Part shown: positions 18,194-27,870 of the stretch, in pieces
Layout: the number at the start of each line of letters is the position of its first letter
Position numbering within the stretch: the first letter of the stretch is position 1
DNA from: an uncultured Helcococcus sp.
Lineage (GTDB): Bacteria > Bacillota > Clostridia > Tissierellales > Peptoniphilaceae
Reading direction: 5' to 3'
Length of the DNA: 64,000 nucleotides
NCBI GenBank assembly: GCA_937926545.1
Contig: CALAZW010000066.1
Coordinates: 30,442 to 94,441, forward strand
The notes under the pieces: generated by a model
Told to the model about the DNA's origin: nothing
The model's input: the letters and a program-made list of their open reading frames with translations, nothing else
The model's database searches: none
Made by a program: the position numbers and the translations under genes

Positions 18194-19508
18194 AATATTT
18201 AATACCTTTGTTATAAATATATGTATAACCCTACTTTTAAGCTCACTTTTTATAAACATCTTGTTTAAGACAACCTTAAACTCTTTTGTGGAAAGTCAAA
18301 GGGAAACTGAGTTTAATAAAATAGCTGAGGATATATCCACCATCACCTATCTACAAAATGGCCCCATAACATCCCCTACCCTAAGACTCTATGCTAAGAA
18401 CCAATCCATTAACATAAATATTTATGACAATAACAATAATTTGCAGGCTGAATTTTATGGGATAAAAAACATGGACTATGAGGATAGTAACTATATAACA
18501 AAAAAGTTTTCACTGGTTGACAAATCCAACAACAAGTACGGTTATATAGAGATTGGCTATATGGAAAATACCTATCTCTATAATAAGAGTATAAGTCTTT
18601 TCTATAACAAGACTATCAAGTATTATGGTTTTGCCCTTATTATTTCCCTGGTCTTTGGTTTTGTCATAAGTCTTTTATTTTCTAAAAAGATAACAGACCC
18701 TATCATGGAGATAAATAAGGCTACTAAAAAAATCCGGTCTGGAGAATATGATGTAAAAATTAAGGAATATAATATTTATGAAATAGAAGAATTGTCGAAT
18801 AACTTGACCTACCTTTCAAATACCCTGAAGCTTCAGGAAGAATTAAGGTCTAACTATGCTGAAGATATAGCCCATGAGCTTAGAACCCCTCTGACCAATC
18901 TACAATTGCATTTAGAGGGTATAAAGGACGATGTAATAGAGTTGGATGATCAAATAGTACTTTTACTAATCAATGAGGTTAAAAGGCTTAACAATATGGT
19001 TGACAGCCTACAAAACACCTTCAATGATTCCAGTAAGATGCTGGAACCTGATTTTGAAAACTTTAATCTGGCTGAAGAAATTCTATCTGTATCCAATTCC
19101 TTTAGACCAGCCATGGATGATAAAAACATCAAGCTCCACCTGGACCTTGATAATGACATTGAGATTTATTCTGACAAGGACAAGCTCCACCATGTTTTAA
19201 ATAATCTAATTAGCAATGCCATCAAGGCCATTGACCAAGATGGAAATGTAAACATTATAACCAAACACTACCATAATAGGATTGTCATGACCATACAGGA
19301 CGATGGTGTTGGTATACCTGAAAAAGACATACCCCATATTTTTGATAGGTTCTACAGGGTGGACTCAGCTAGAAATTCAAGTGCTGGAGGCCATGGCTTA
19401 GGGCTTACTATTACCAAGACCTATCTAGACCTAATGGAGGCCAATATAACAGTTCATTCCATGCCTAATAAGGGCACAGAATTTACTATAACATTTAAGA
19501 AGAGTTAA
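18177..19508 (+). CDS. Sensor histidine kinase, HAMP-containing
   Basis: Membrane partner of the preceding response regulator; its start overlaps the regulator by 17 bases. Topology: membrane segment about 10-30, an extracytoplasmic sensor of roughly 110 residues, a second membrane segment about 145-168, then HAMP. The HisKA box is AHELRTPLTN, with the histidine as phosphorylation site. The ATPase domain shows the N box NLISNAIKA, G1 DDGVGIP, the F box FDRFYRVD and G2 GGHGLGL. The signal it senses is unknown. Confidence 0.93.
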   Translation: MKLKTKIFNTFVINICITLLLSSLFINILFKTTLNSFVESQRETEFNKIAEDISTITYLQNGPITSPTLRLYAKNQSININIYDNNNNLQAEFYGIKNMDYEDSNYITKKFSLVDKSNNKYGYIEIGYMENTYLYNKSISLFYNKTIKYYGFALIISLVFGFVISLLFSKKITDPIMEINKATKKIRSGEYDVKIKEYNIYEIEELSNNLTYLSNTLKLQEELRSNYAEDIAHELRTPLTNLQLHLEGIKDDVIELDDQIVLLLINEVKRLNNMVDSLQNTFNDSSKMLEPDFENFNLAEEILSVSNSFRPAMDDKNIKLHLDLDNDIEIYSDKDKLHHVLNNLISNAIKAIDQDGNVNIITKHYHNRIVMTIQDDGVGIPEKDIPHIFDRFYRVDSARNSSAGGHGLGLTITKTYLDLMEANITVHSMPNKGTEFTITFKKS

Positions 19509-19523
19509 TCTTCTTTTTTGTTT

Positions 19524-19553
19524 AAAAAAATAGAACTAAGCCAGGCTTAGTTC
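19524..19553 (-). terminator. Terminator of the MATE gene, overlapping its stop codon
   Basis: Inverted repeat GAACTAAGC / GCTTAGTTC with a 3-base loop (19533-19553), followed on the minus strand by a T-run (19524-19530). The MATE stop codon lies inside the stem. It also marks the junction with the convergent histidine kinase gene. Confidence 0.8.
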
Positions 19554-20896
19554 ATATCCATATCAATGCTTTTATTTTCTCTTCTTAAAAGAATGGCCAT
19601 AATGATTCCCTTTAATATGCTGGTAAAGGACATGGCCATCCAAACTCCGTAAAAATCAAACCAAATCATAAATATTAGGGCAAAAGGAATCCTCATAATA
19701 TTTAAGCCCATGGAAATCATGGCTGGCGTTTTAGTATTAGATAGGCCATTAAAAATTCCTGCGGCCCCTATTTCTATGGCCATGAAAAATTGACTCATGC
19801 CTAAAATTAGGAGGTAGTAGCTACCCATTTTTATGGCCTCTGGATCCTTGGGTAAAAATATATAGAACAGACTATTCCTAAATCCTATCAGGATAAAGGA
19901 GGACATAAGTCCAATTAAGGCAACAGAAGTCATGGACTTTCTTATTACTTCCTTTAGCCTATCAATCTTTCTAGCCCCAAAGTTTTGACCGACAAAGGCT
20001 GTAATACCAACGGCAAAACCTTCCGTAGTCATCCAGGTTAAAGATTCTATCATGGAGCCTACTGAATAAACTGCTATAGGCTTGGCCCCATACTTACTCA
20101 TAAACCTACTTAGAACCATGGTTATTGATGCGTGCATGGCACTTTGCATCCCTGTAGGTAGCCCTATTTTAAATACTTGGGTAAATATTTCCCTATCCAG
20201 GCTCCCCTCTTGTCTAGACCTATAAATCATACCCTTTCTCTTAATATTATCTATTACAAATAAAATAAATACTATCAATTGGGCTGTTACAGTTGCTATT
20301 GCTGCTCCCTTAACCCCCATGGCCTTGATAGGACCAAACCCAAAAATTAGAAGTGGGTCTAGGATTATATTAACTATCAAACCTACAACATTTATTGAAA
20401 AGGGAGTAAAACTATCTCCCATACTATTATAGGTTGAGGAAAAAACTGGATTGAAGAAGGTCATAAAAAATCCCAATGCAATGTATCTTAAGTATTGGAT
20501 GGCCATTTCATTTACTGCCTGATCCAACTTATAGAAACCTATAAATTGTCTTGCAAATAATTGGATAATAGTAAAATATAAGACAACTATTATCAAGGTC
20601 AATAAAAAACCATTTTTTATTACATCCTTAACCTTTTTGTGGTTGCCCTCTCCATAGTATTGGGAGGTCAAGACTGAAATCCCTATTCTTGGAATCAAGA
20701 CCAAGGACATGGCTATCCACATAAAAAAACCAGCTGTTCCCGTAGCTGCTACTGCTTCTGTTCCTACCTTACCCACCCAAATCAAATCTGTCAGGTTATA
20801 GGCCATCTGTACAAAAGATGTGGCCATCAAGGGAGCTGATAGGATAAATAATTTCTTTAAAATGTTACCTTCCAGTAAATTAACTTCTTTCTTCAT
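19547..20896 (-). CDS. MATE-family multidrug/cation efflux transporter
   Basis: Polytopic exporter of 449 residues with about twelve membrane segments in two homologous halves, the MATE pattern. The N-terminus EGNILKKLFILSAPLM and internal segments such as YNLTDLIWVGKVG are typical of NorM/DinF-like members. Substrates cannot be predicted. The ATG at 20896 has GGAG 7 bases upstream, inside the end of the dus gene, and overlaps it by 17 bases. It is the last gene of the ftsH-to-dus run. Confidence 0.9.
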   Translation of the reverse strand: MKKEVNLLEGNILKKLFILSAPLMATSFVQMAYNLTDLIWVGKVGTEAVAATGTAGFFMWIAMSLVLIPRIGISVLTSQYYGEGNHKKVKDVIKNGFLLTLIIVVLYFTIIQLFARQFIGFYKLDQAVNEMAIQYLRYIALGFFMTFFNPVFSSTYNSMGDSFTPFSINVVGLIVNIILDPLLIFGFGPIKAMGVKGAAIATVTAQLIVFILFVIDNIKRKGMIYRSRQEGSLDREIFTQVFKIGLPTGMQSAMHASITMVLSRFMSKYGAKPIAVYSVGSMIESLTWMTTEGFAVGITAFVGQNFGARKIDRLKEVIRKSMTSVALIGLMSSFILIGFRNSLFYIFLPKDPEAIKMGSYYLLILGMSQFFMAIEIGAAGIFNGLSNTKTPAMISMGLNIMRIPFALIFMIWFDFYGVWMAMSFTSILKGIIMAILLRRENKSIDMDMN

Positions 20897-21869
20897 AAAC
20901 AATCTCCATATAATCCCTATAGTCCTTAAGCATCATAAAGATTTGTTCTATATCGCTGGTTTTATTTATTTCATCCCTTAGCTTATTAGAATCAGGGTAT
21001 CCTTTCAAATACCAGCCAATATGCTTACGCATTTCATTTACAGCTATTCTATCGCCCTTATAGGCTATCAAATACCTATAGTGCCTATCTATTACATCTA
21101 AAATTTCATAGATAGTAGGTTTTCTATAGCTAGCATACTTAACAAAATCATCTATTTGCTTAAAGATAAAAGGGTTTCCCATGGCGCCTCTAGCGACTGC
21201 CACTCCATCACACCTAGTATCATCTAACATTTTTATAGCGTCTTCAGGGGTAAATATATCGCCATTTCCTATAACTGGAATGCAAAGTTCCTCTTTTAAA
21301 ATTTTAATAGCTTCCCAATTTGCTTTACCAGAGTACATCTGTTTTCTAGTTCTACCATGTAAAGTAACTGCGGAAGCCCCATATTTTTCAGCTATTTTTC
21401 CTATTTCCAAATAATTTATAGATTCTTCATCAAAGCCCAACCTGAATTTAACAGTTATAGGTTTGTTGCTGTTTTCTTTCATTTCATAAATTATTTTCTT
21501 TACCAATTCAGGTTCCTTCATCAAGGCCGATCCCTCTCCATTTTTTACTATTTTTGGAGCTGGGCAACCCATATTCAAGTCTATGGTTTTAAATTCCTGC
21601 CTAAAATTCAGGTCTTCTTTTATAACCTTACCTATAATATCAGGGTCTGAGCCAAATATTTGGATACCTAAATTATCCTCCCCCTCAAAGGTGGACATTA
21701 TTTCCTCAGTTTTCTTATCTTTATATAATAATCCTTTAGCTGAAACCATTTCTGTATATGAGTATCCCAAAGGATACTCATTACAGATCTGTCTAAATGC
21801 TTTGTCGGTAACACTAGCTAAAGGACTTAAAATAATATTTGATTTTAATTCTAGCTTATCAATTTTCAT
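20880..21869 (-). CDS. dus: tRNA-dihydrouridine synthase (Dus family)
   Basis: FMN-dependent reductase that makes dihydrouridine in tRNA D-loops. The barrel motifs NMGCPAPKIVKNGEGSALM (with the catalytic cysteine), the RLGFDEE segment, LHGRTRKQMYSG and GNGDIFTPEDA are present. The frame is open back to 21893, but the ATG at 21869 is preferred; it overlaps the coaX stop. The dus gene next to coaX and ftsH is a familiar Firmicutes arrangement (dusB). Confidence 0.94.
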   Translation of the reverse strand: MKIDKLELKSNIILSPLASVTDKAFRQICNEYPLGYSYTEMVSAKGLLYKDKKTEEIMSTFEGEDNLGIQIFGSDPDIIGKVIKEDLNFRQEFKTIDLNMGCPAPKIVKNGEGSALMKEPELVKKIIYEMKENSNKPITVKFRLGFDEESINYLEIGKIAEKYGASAVTLHGRTRKQMYSGKANWEAIKILKEELCIPVIGNGDIFTPEDAIKMLDDTRCDGVAVARGAMGNPFIFKQIDDFVKYASYRKPTIYEILDVIDRHYRYLIAYKGDRIAVNEMRKHIGWYLKGYPDSNKLRDEINKTSDIEQIFMMLKDYRDYMEIVYEERS

Positions 21870-22650
21870 TTCTGTCTCTCTTTGATTTTTCATATACTAA
21901 TCTCATACCTTCTAAGGTAATATTACTATCATAATCTTCAATATACTTTGATCTTTCAGTTATTAACTTGGCATAACCACCTGTACCCAAAATATTAACC
22001 TGATCCTTTGTTAAATTTAACTCTTCCAGGATATTTTCAATTATGTTATCGACCAAACCGATAAAGCCATATACAATTCCTGATTGTATACTCTCAACAG
22101 TGGTCTTTCCAATTACATATTCTGGCAACTTTAATTCTACCTTTGGCAATTTAGATGTCCTACTAAATAAGGCTTCAGAAGATATACCAACTCCTGGCGC
22201 TATGGCGCCACCCAGGTACTCCCCTTTTTCACTAATCACATCAAAGGTAATGGCAGTTCCTATATCTACTAGAATGGATGGTCCTCCATATTTTTCAAAT
22301 ACAGCAACAGAATTAACTATTCTATCTGCTCCAACCTCCCTAGGATTATCATACTTAATAGGCATACCAGTCTTGGTTCCCTTACCTATAATCATAGGTT
22401 CCATATCAAAATATTTTCTACACATGGAAACTAAAGTGTGTTGTAGGCTGGGTACTACTGACCCTATCACTATGTCATCTATATCCTTAATAGAAATATT
22501 GTAATGCCTCAAAATAGAATCTACCTGTAGGCCGTATTCATCAGATGTTCTTCCGATCTTGGTTCCCAGTCTCCAACCGTGAATCATTTCCTTACCCTGG
22601 TAAACTCCCATCACAATATTAGTATTGCCAACGTCAATTAACAATATCAT
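21859..22650 (-). CDS. coaX: Type III pantothenate kinase CoaX
   Basis: First enzyme of coenzyme A synthesis in organisms that lack CoaA; an ASKHA-fold kinase requiring a monovalent cation. The N-terminal phosphate loop DVGNTNIVMGVY, the GADRIVN motif and VDIGTAITFD are visible in 263 residues, the normal length. AGAGGT precedes the ATG. It follows an ECF S component, probably the pantothenate importer, and coaE is elsewhere in this window (57126). Confidence 0.96.
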   Translation of the reverse strand: MILLIDVGNTNIVMGVYQGKEMIHGWRLGTKIGRTSDEYGLQVDSILRHYNISIKDIDDIVIGSVVPSLQHTLVSMCRKYFDMEPMIIGKGTKTGMPIKYDNPREVGADRIVNSVAVFEKYGGPSILVDIGTAITFDVISEKGEYLGGAIAPGVGISSEALFSRTSKLPKVELKLPEYVIGKTTVESIQSGIVYGFIGLVDNIIENILEELNLTKDQVNILGTGGYAKLITERSKYIEDYDSNITLEGMRLVYEKSKRDRNEN

Positions 22651-22653
22651 TAT

Positions 22654-23262
22654 TTACCTCTTTCTTTTCAATAGAGCATAACAAATTGGCGTAGATATTA
22701 AGGCTGCAACTATCATTTCTGGAATTCCATTTGTAACTCCAACAAAGGCTATAAACTTACCAGCACTTTGCCCCACATCTACCTTTCCCATGGACTGTAA
22801 GGTTTCAATATATCTTTGGGCATAAATAAGATAAATTAAACCTAGTACTGTTATGGTATTAAAGATTGATCCAAAGGCTGCTGATAGGGTTATGGATATT
22901 TTCTTAACCCCTTCCTTACTTCTAAGGATTTTAAATACATAGCCAACCAATAATCCCATAACAATTCTTGGAACTACTGATATTAAAGGATTCATAAATA
23001 AGAAGGATGTAGGCATAGGTCTGGTATAGGATTGTATAAATGACAACATTCCAAACATAAAACCTAAAAGTCCTCCCACTATAGGTCCTTCTACTATAGC
23101 TCCAATCAACACTGGTATATGCACAGTTGTTGCCGCTATAGGACCTATTTGAATAAATCCCAGGGATGTTTCACTTAAAATAATAATTACTGCTGTTAGT
23201 AACCCCACTAGGGTTATGGTTCTGGTGTCCAATTTGCTCTTACTTTTCATTGATTTTTCCAT
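22654..23262 (-). CDS. ECF transporter S component, probably for pantothenate
   Basis: Small integral membrane protein of 202 residues with five or six hydrophobic segments and the N-terminal LVGLLTAVIIIL helix typical of ECF S components, which bind a vitamin and dock on a shared EcfAAT module (not in this window). Its place directly upstream of coaX, 3 bases away, suggests pantothenate (PanT-like). This is inference from context. The ATG at 23262 has CGGAGGT upstream. Confidence 0.8.
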   Translation of the reverse strand: MEKSMKSKSKLDTRTITLVGLLTAVIIILSETSLGFIQIGPIAATTVHIPVLIGAIVEGPIVGGLLGFMFGMLSFIQSYTRPMPTSFLFMNPLISVVPRIVMGLLVGYVFKILRSKEGVKKISITLSAAFGSIFNTITVLGLIYLIYAQRYIETLQSMGKVDVGQSAGKFIAFVGVTNGIPEMIVAALISTPICYALLKRKR

Positions 23263-23332
23263 TTTTTTACCTCCGATCCAGTTCTTTCGATACCGGTCTA
23301 ATATATTTTAATACTGGTTACCCAGATATTAA

Positions 23333-24904
23333 TCAGTTTTCTAATGCCTTTTCAATAAATTTCATAAACAAGGCATGTGGCCTATTTGGTCTAGACTTAT
23401 ATTGTGGATGATATAGGGTTCCCACATGGAATTTGTTTTTAGTATATTCCATGATTTCTACATAACCTTCATCCGCATTTACTGCTGATAATCTTATATT
23501 ATTTGCTTCAAAAACTTCTTTGTAATCATTGTTAAATTCGTAGATATGTTTATGTCTTTCTACTATGTCTTCTTTTTCATAAATTTCATAGGCCATAGTA
23601 TCTTTTTCTATCTTAATATTTCCATTTCCCAATCTTCTATCTTCTGTTGGGTTTTTAATTAAAATTGGATTTTTACAGTTTTCATCAAATTCCTTTGAAT
23701 TTGAATCTTCTAATTTTAATAGGTTCTTACCAGCTTCTAAAGCCAATACTTGCATTCCTAGACATACTCCCAAGTAAGGAATATCTTTTACTCTAGCATA
23801 TTCACAAGCAAGTAATTTTCCTGAAATACCTGAAGCTCCAGATCCTGTAGGTACTACTATACCATCTGCAAAGCTTAGCTTTTCATCCAGGTTGTCTTCA
23901 GTTAATTCTTCAGAATCTATAAAGTGAATATTAACCTTGGTTGATTGATTGTAACCTGCATCCAATAGAGCTTGGTTTACTGAAAGGTAAGAATCTTCCA
24001 ATTGTACATACTTACCAACCATGGCTAAGTCTATAGAGTGTTTTAGGTTTTTAAATCTTTCAACCATTTCTTCCCACTCATTAAAGTCATCTTTCTTAAC
24101 ATCAAGGTTTAATACCTTAATTATATATTCATCTATACCTTGTTTCTTAAGTGAAACTGGTACTTCGTAAATCAAGTCTACGTTTTCTGATTGTACTATG
24201 GCTTCCTTAGGTATATCACAGAATAAAGATATTTTTTCTTTTATTCCATCTGTAATATACTCATCTGATCTTAAAACAAATACATTTGGTTTAATTCCAT
24301 AGCTCATCAATTGTTTATATGAATGTTGAGTTGGCTTTGTCTTTAACTCACTACTTCCTGGTACTGTTGGCACTAAGGTAGTATGCATAAATAATACGTC
24401 TTCCTTATTATTTTCTGAGTAAATTTGTCTTATAGCTTCAATAAATGGAAGGGATTCTATATCACCTACTGTTCCACCTATTTCAGTTATTATAACATCG
24501 GCATTAGTCTCTTCAGCAACTTTATAAACCTTTGCTTTTATTTCATCTGTTACATGAGGTATTACTTGTACAGTATTACCCTTAAATTCACCTCTTTTTT
24601 CTTTTTGGAAAACTGCATTGTAGATTTTTCCACTGGTTATAGATGAATCCTTGGTCAATTCTTCATCTATAAATCTTTCATAGTGGCCCAAATCTAGGTC
24701 CGTTTCCCCGCCATCTTTTGTTACAAAAACTTCACCATGTTGTATTGGATTTAATAGACCTGGATATACGTTTAAGTATGGGTCAAACTTTTGCATGAAA
24801 ACAGAAAAACCTCTGTCCTTTAACAATCTTCCCACACTTGCGGCACTTATTCCCTTGCCTATTCCTGATACAACTCCACCTGTCATAAATATAAACTTTG
24901 TCAT
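23333..24904 (-). CDS. pyrG: CTP synthase PyrG
   Basis: Makes CTP from UTP with glutamine or ammonia. The N-terminal synthase domain starts with GGVVSGIGKGISAAS (P-loop) and carries the DPYLNVYPG and GGTVGDIES motifs. The C-terminal class I glutamine amidotransferase has the nucleophile in GVCLGMQ (around residue 378) and the catalytic HPQ near the end. The 523 residues are near the usual length. It follows a small membrane protein and ftsH, an uncommon neighbour set for pyrG. Confidence 0.97.
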   Translation of the reverse strand: MTKFIFMTGGVVSGIGKGISAASVGRLLKDRGFSVFMQKFDPYLNVYPGLLNPIQHGEVFVTKDGGETDLDLGHYERFIDEELTKDSSITSGKIYNAVFQKEKRGEFKGNTVQVIPHVTDEIKAKVYKVAEETNADVIITEIGGTVGDIESLPFIEAIRQIYSENNKEDVLFMHTTLVPTVPGSSELKTKPTQHSYKQLMSYGIKPNVFVLRSDEYITDGIKEKISLFCDIPKEAIVQSENVDLIYEVPVSLKKQGIDEYIIKVLNLDVKKDDFNEWEEMVERFKNLKHSIDLAMVGKYVQLEDSYLSVNQALLDAGYNQSTKVNIHFIDSEELTEDNLDEKLSFADGIVVPTGSGASGISGKLLACEYARVKDIPYLGVCLGMQVLALEAGKNLLKLEDSNSKEFDENCKNPILIKNPTEDRRLGNGNIKIEKDTMAYEIYEKEDIVERHKHIYEFNNDYKEVFEANNIRLSAVNADEGYVEIMEYTKNKFHVGTLYHPQYKSRPNRPHALFMKFIEKALEN

Positions 24905-24916
24905 CCTAAACTCCTA

Positions 24917-25423
24917 CTATTTGTTCAACTTGTATTTTCTAATCAATTCATTGATTTCATCCACGTCTTCTTCCTTAACCTTAACGTAGTTTACTTTCTC
25001 TTCATAACCAATTTTTGATTTTAACACAAGTTCGGAATTTTTTAAATCAAAACCCCATTTTTTTAGTTCGTCCCATTTTATATAAGTTCCTTGATCGAAT
25101 ATTCCATCCTCTGTGATAAACATCTTTTCATTAGTTGTAATAATGAATAGTATGGCCAAAGTGACCATTAAAACACCTACTATCATCTGTTTGCCCAAAA
25201 TATTCATAAAACCAAATCCAATTATTATAGCTGATAGGTAATATGTCCATTTATTTCTTGGCTTAGCGTACTCTATTTTTTCTGTTTTAATCTTGCTCTT
25301 TAGACTTAAGGATTTTATATACTTAATAAGCAACATAAGTATTAATCCACCATATAAAATATAAATAAATGTACCGGGATTCTGATTTTTTGGTTCTGTA
25401 GATTTTTCAATTAAAAATTTCAT
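24917..25423 (-). CDS. Hypothetical membrane protein with PH-like C-terminal domain
   Basis: I do not recognise a named family with certainty. The 168 residues show an N-terminal membrane segment (about 17-36), a pair of hydrophobic segments (about 62-95), then a soluble beta-rich part containing MFITEDGIF.QGTYIKWDELKKWGFD. That last pattern is like bacterial PH-like membrane proteins such as DUF5673. It sits between ftsH and pyrG with gaps of 12 bases on both sides, so it is co-transcribed. Function unknown. Confidence 0.6.
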   Translation of the reverse strand: MKFLIEKSTEPKNQNPGTFIYILYGGLILMLLIKYIKSLSLKSKIKTEKIEYAKPRNKWTYYLSAIIIGFGFMNILGKQMIVGVLMVTLAILFIITTNEKMFITEDGIFDQGTYIKWDELKKWGFDLKNSELVLKSKIGYEEKVNYVKVKEEDVDEINELIRKYKLNK

Positions 25424-25435
25424 AGTTCCTCTCCG

Positions 25436-27295
25436 TTATAATAATTCGCCCTTAGCTTTTTCTATATCTTCATCTGTTATAGTGTCATCGTATTTTTGTG
25501 CAATAACTAAGAAATCTTCCCTTCTTAGGGTTTCTTTTTCCAATAATTCTAAGGATAACTCTTCTAAAAAGTCTCTATTAGAGTTTAATAAATCCTTAGC
25601 ATCTTCGTAGGCTTGGCCTATGATGTTTCTAACTTCTTCATCTATTTCCAAGGCAACCTTGTCTGAATAGTTGTTTGTTTTTCCATAGTCTCTACCTAAA
25701 AATACATCTGTATCATCACTTCCATATTGAATAGGTCCTAATTTATCACTCATACCATAGACTGTCACCATGGCTCTAGCTATCTTAGATGCTCTTTCAA
25801 TATCATTTGAAGCACCTGTTGAAATATCATCCAAGACAATGGCTTCTGCTGCCCTACCACCCAATAATGATACAATCTCATGGGTCATTTGTTTTTTTGT
25901 CATATAACTGGTATCTTCCTCTGGTATAAAGGCAGTAAATCCTCCTGCGCTTCCCCTAGGAATAATAGTTATCATATGAACTGGATCAGTTTCTGGTAAA
26001 AAGTGAGTTACTACAGCGTGACCTGCTTCATGGTAGGCTGTTAATTTTCTTTCTTTTTCAATTATTACCCTACTTCTCTTGGCTGGTCCTGCTATTACCT
26101 TAATAGTAGCCTCTTCTAAAATCTCAGGTGTTATTTCACTTTGATTATGTCTAGCTGTTAATAAGGCAGCCTCATTGGTCAAGTTTTCCAAGTCTGCAGG
26201 TGAAAATCCAACAGTGCTCTTGGCTATATTTTCCAAATCAACCCTATCTGATAACCTTTTATTTTTTATATGAACCTTTAATATTTCTAATCTTTCTCTT
26301 ACATCTGGCATACCTATTTGAACTCTTCTATCAAATCTACCCGGTCTTAATAAGGCTGGATCTAAAATGTCTGGCCTATTTGTTGCAGCCATCATGATTA
26401 TACCTTCATTTGAATCAAAACCGTCCATTTCAACCAATAGTTGGTTTAAGGTTTGCTCTCTTTCGTCATGGCCTCCGCCTAAGCCGGCCCCTCTTCTTCT
26501 ACCTACAGCATCAATCTCATCTATAAAAATGATACATGGAGAATTTTTCTTGGCCTCTTTAAACATATCTCTAACTCTGGAAGCTCCTACTCCGACAAAC
26601 ATTTCCACGAAGTCAGAACCACTTATACTGTAAAAAGGAACTCCTGCCTCTCCGGCTACAGCCTTAGAAATATAAGTCTTACCTGTTCCTGGAGGTCCTA
26701 CTAAAAGTATACCCTTTGGAATCCTAGCCCCTTGGTCTATATATTTTTTAGGTTGTTTTAAGAATTCTACAACTTCTAAAAGCTCTTCTTTTTCTTCTTT
26801 AAGACCTGCTACTTCATCAAAGGTAACCTTCTTGCCCTTCATCTCATGTAGTTGGGCCCTACTCTTACCAAAATTCATAGCCTGTGAGTTACCGCCCTGG
26901 GTCTTTTGCATTAGCATATACCATAGAAGGGCGAAGCCTACTAGCATGATTAAAGGTGTTAAGAGTTGTAGATAGATTGGCTCCTTAGCCTCTCTCTCTC
27001 CATCATACTTAATTTCTTTATTTTCCACCCTATCCTTTAGATAGTCCTTGTAGAAACTTTCTTGAAACTCTTTAGGTAACTCTGCAAAGAACTTACTGTC
27101 ATCCTTCAGAGTTCCCTCTACTGTTCCACCAATCGTCTTAATTTCCTTAACCTTATTTTCTTCTATCTTGGTCACAAGTTCTGTGACGTCAATTCTCTTA
27201 CCCTTATTAAAACTATTGCCAAAATATTGAAATATTAAGGTCAAAATTAATATGGGAATAAGGTAGGAAAAAATAGTTTTCTTTTTATTTTCCAA
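25436..27295 (-). CDS. ftsH: ATP-dependent zinc metalloprotease FtsH
   Basis: Membrane-anchored AAA+ protease for quality control of membrane and short-lived proteins. Two N-terminal membrane segments flank an extracytoplasmic domain. The AAA domain has Walker A GPPGTGKT, Walker B FIDEID and the arginine-finger region RPGRFDRR. The zinc site is HEAGH. Length 619 is typical. The start is a TTG at 27295, chosen because GGAGG lies 7 bases upstream; the ATG just before it is out of frame. It follows hpt, the normal Firmicutes order. Confidence 0.97.
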   Translation of the reverse strand: MENKKKTIFSYLIPILILTLIFQYFGNSFNKGKRIDVTELVTKIEENKVKEIKTIGGTVEGTLKDDSKFFAELPKEFQESFYKDYLKDRVENKEIKYDGEREAKEPIYLQLLTPLIMLVGFALLWYMLMQKTQGGNSQAMNFGKSRAQLHEMKGKKVTFDEVAGLKEEKEELLEVVEFLKQPKKYIDQGARIPKGILLVGPPGTGKTYISKAVAGEAGVPFYSISGSDFVEMFVGVGASRVRDMFKEAKKNSPCIIFIDEIDAVGRRRGAGLGGGHDEREQTLNQLLVEMDGFDSNEGIIMMAATNRPDILDPALLRPGRFDRRVQIGMPDVRERLEILKVHIKNKRLSDRVDLENIAKSTVGFSPADLENLTNEAALLTARHNQSEITPEILEEATIKVIAGPAKRSRVIIEKERKLTAYHEAGHAVVTHFLPETDPVHMITIIPRGSAGGFTAFIPEEDTSYMTKKQMTHEIVSLLGGRAAEAIVLDDISTGASNDIERASKIARAMVTVYGMSDKLGPIQYGSDDTDVFLGRDYGKTNNYSDKVALEIDEEVRNIIGQAYEDAKDLLNSNRDFLEELSLELLEKETLRREDFLVIAQKYDDTITDEDIEKAKGELL

Positions 27296-27306
27296 TCATA
27301 TACCTC

Positions 27307-27870
27307 CTACTCATATACTTCTCTTTTAATAGTTCCTATAAATGGAAGATTTCTATATTTTTCTGCATAGTCTATACCATAACCTACTACAAATTCGTCT
27401 GGTATATTAAACCCTAGATAATCAACCTTAACATCTACTATTCTTCTTTCTGGCTTGTTTAATAGGGTAGCTATTTTAATAGAATTCGCCTTTCTAGCCT
27501 CCATTGTTTTTACAAGATAAGAAAGAGTATAGCCTGTATCTATAATATCTTCGATGATTATTACATTTTTACCCTCTATGTTTTGATCCAAATCCTTAAG
27601 CAATCTAACATCTCCTGTTGAGGTAGTACTTTGGCCATAACTTGACACGGACATAAAGTCAAAGGTCACTGGTAATTCTATTTCTCTAGATAAATCAGTT
27701 AAAAAGAAAACTGAACCTTTAAGAATTCCAACTAATACTAAAGGTTCCTTTGAATCCTTATAGTCCTCTGTTATTTGTTTACCTAGCTCAGCTATCTTTT
27801 CCTTAATTTCATCGCTGCCAAGCAATACTTTCTCAACTTCCTTTAAATTTGTAATATCGTCTTTTTTCAT
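27307..27870 (-). CDS. hpt: Hypoxanthine phosphoribosyltransferase
   Basis: Purine salvage enzyme joining hypoxanthine or guanine to PRPP. The PRPP-binding motif VIIIEDIIDTGYTLSYL is clear, as are LVGILKGSVFF and the C-terminal VGYGIDYAEKYRNLP. At 187 residues it is the usual size. The start overlaps the tilS stop by 4 bases (ATGA type), so the pair is translationally coupled, as in Bacillus-type tilS-hpt-ftsH operons. Confidence 0.96.
   Translation of the reverse strand: MKKDDITNLKEVEKVLLGSDEIKEKIAELGKQITEDYKDSKEPLVLVGILKGSVFFLTDLSREIELPVTFDFMSVSSYGQSTTSTGDVRLLKDLDQNIEGKNVIIIEDIIDTGYTLSYLVKTMEARKANSIKIATLLNKPERRIVDVKVDYLGFNIPDEFVVGYGIDYAEKYRNLPFIGTIKREVYE

Noticed and set aside
22043..22504. 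153-codon open frame on the plus strand opposite coaX
   Set aside because: Shadow frame without ribosome binding site; the minus-strand CoaX has all family motifs.
23263..23332. Repeated ACCGGT/ACTGGTTAC-like words between pyrG and the ECF S component, considered as a riboswitch or operator
   Set aside because: The inverted repeats have only four-base arms with mismatches and no known vitamin riboswitch core is present.
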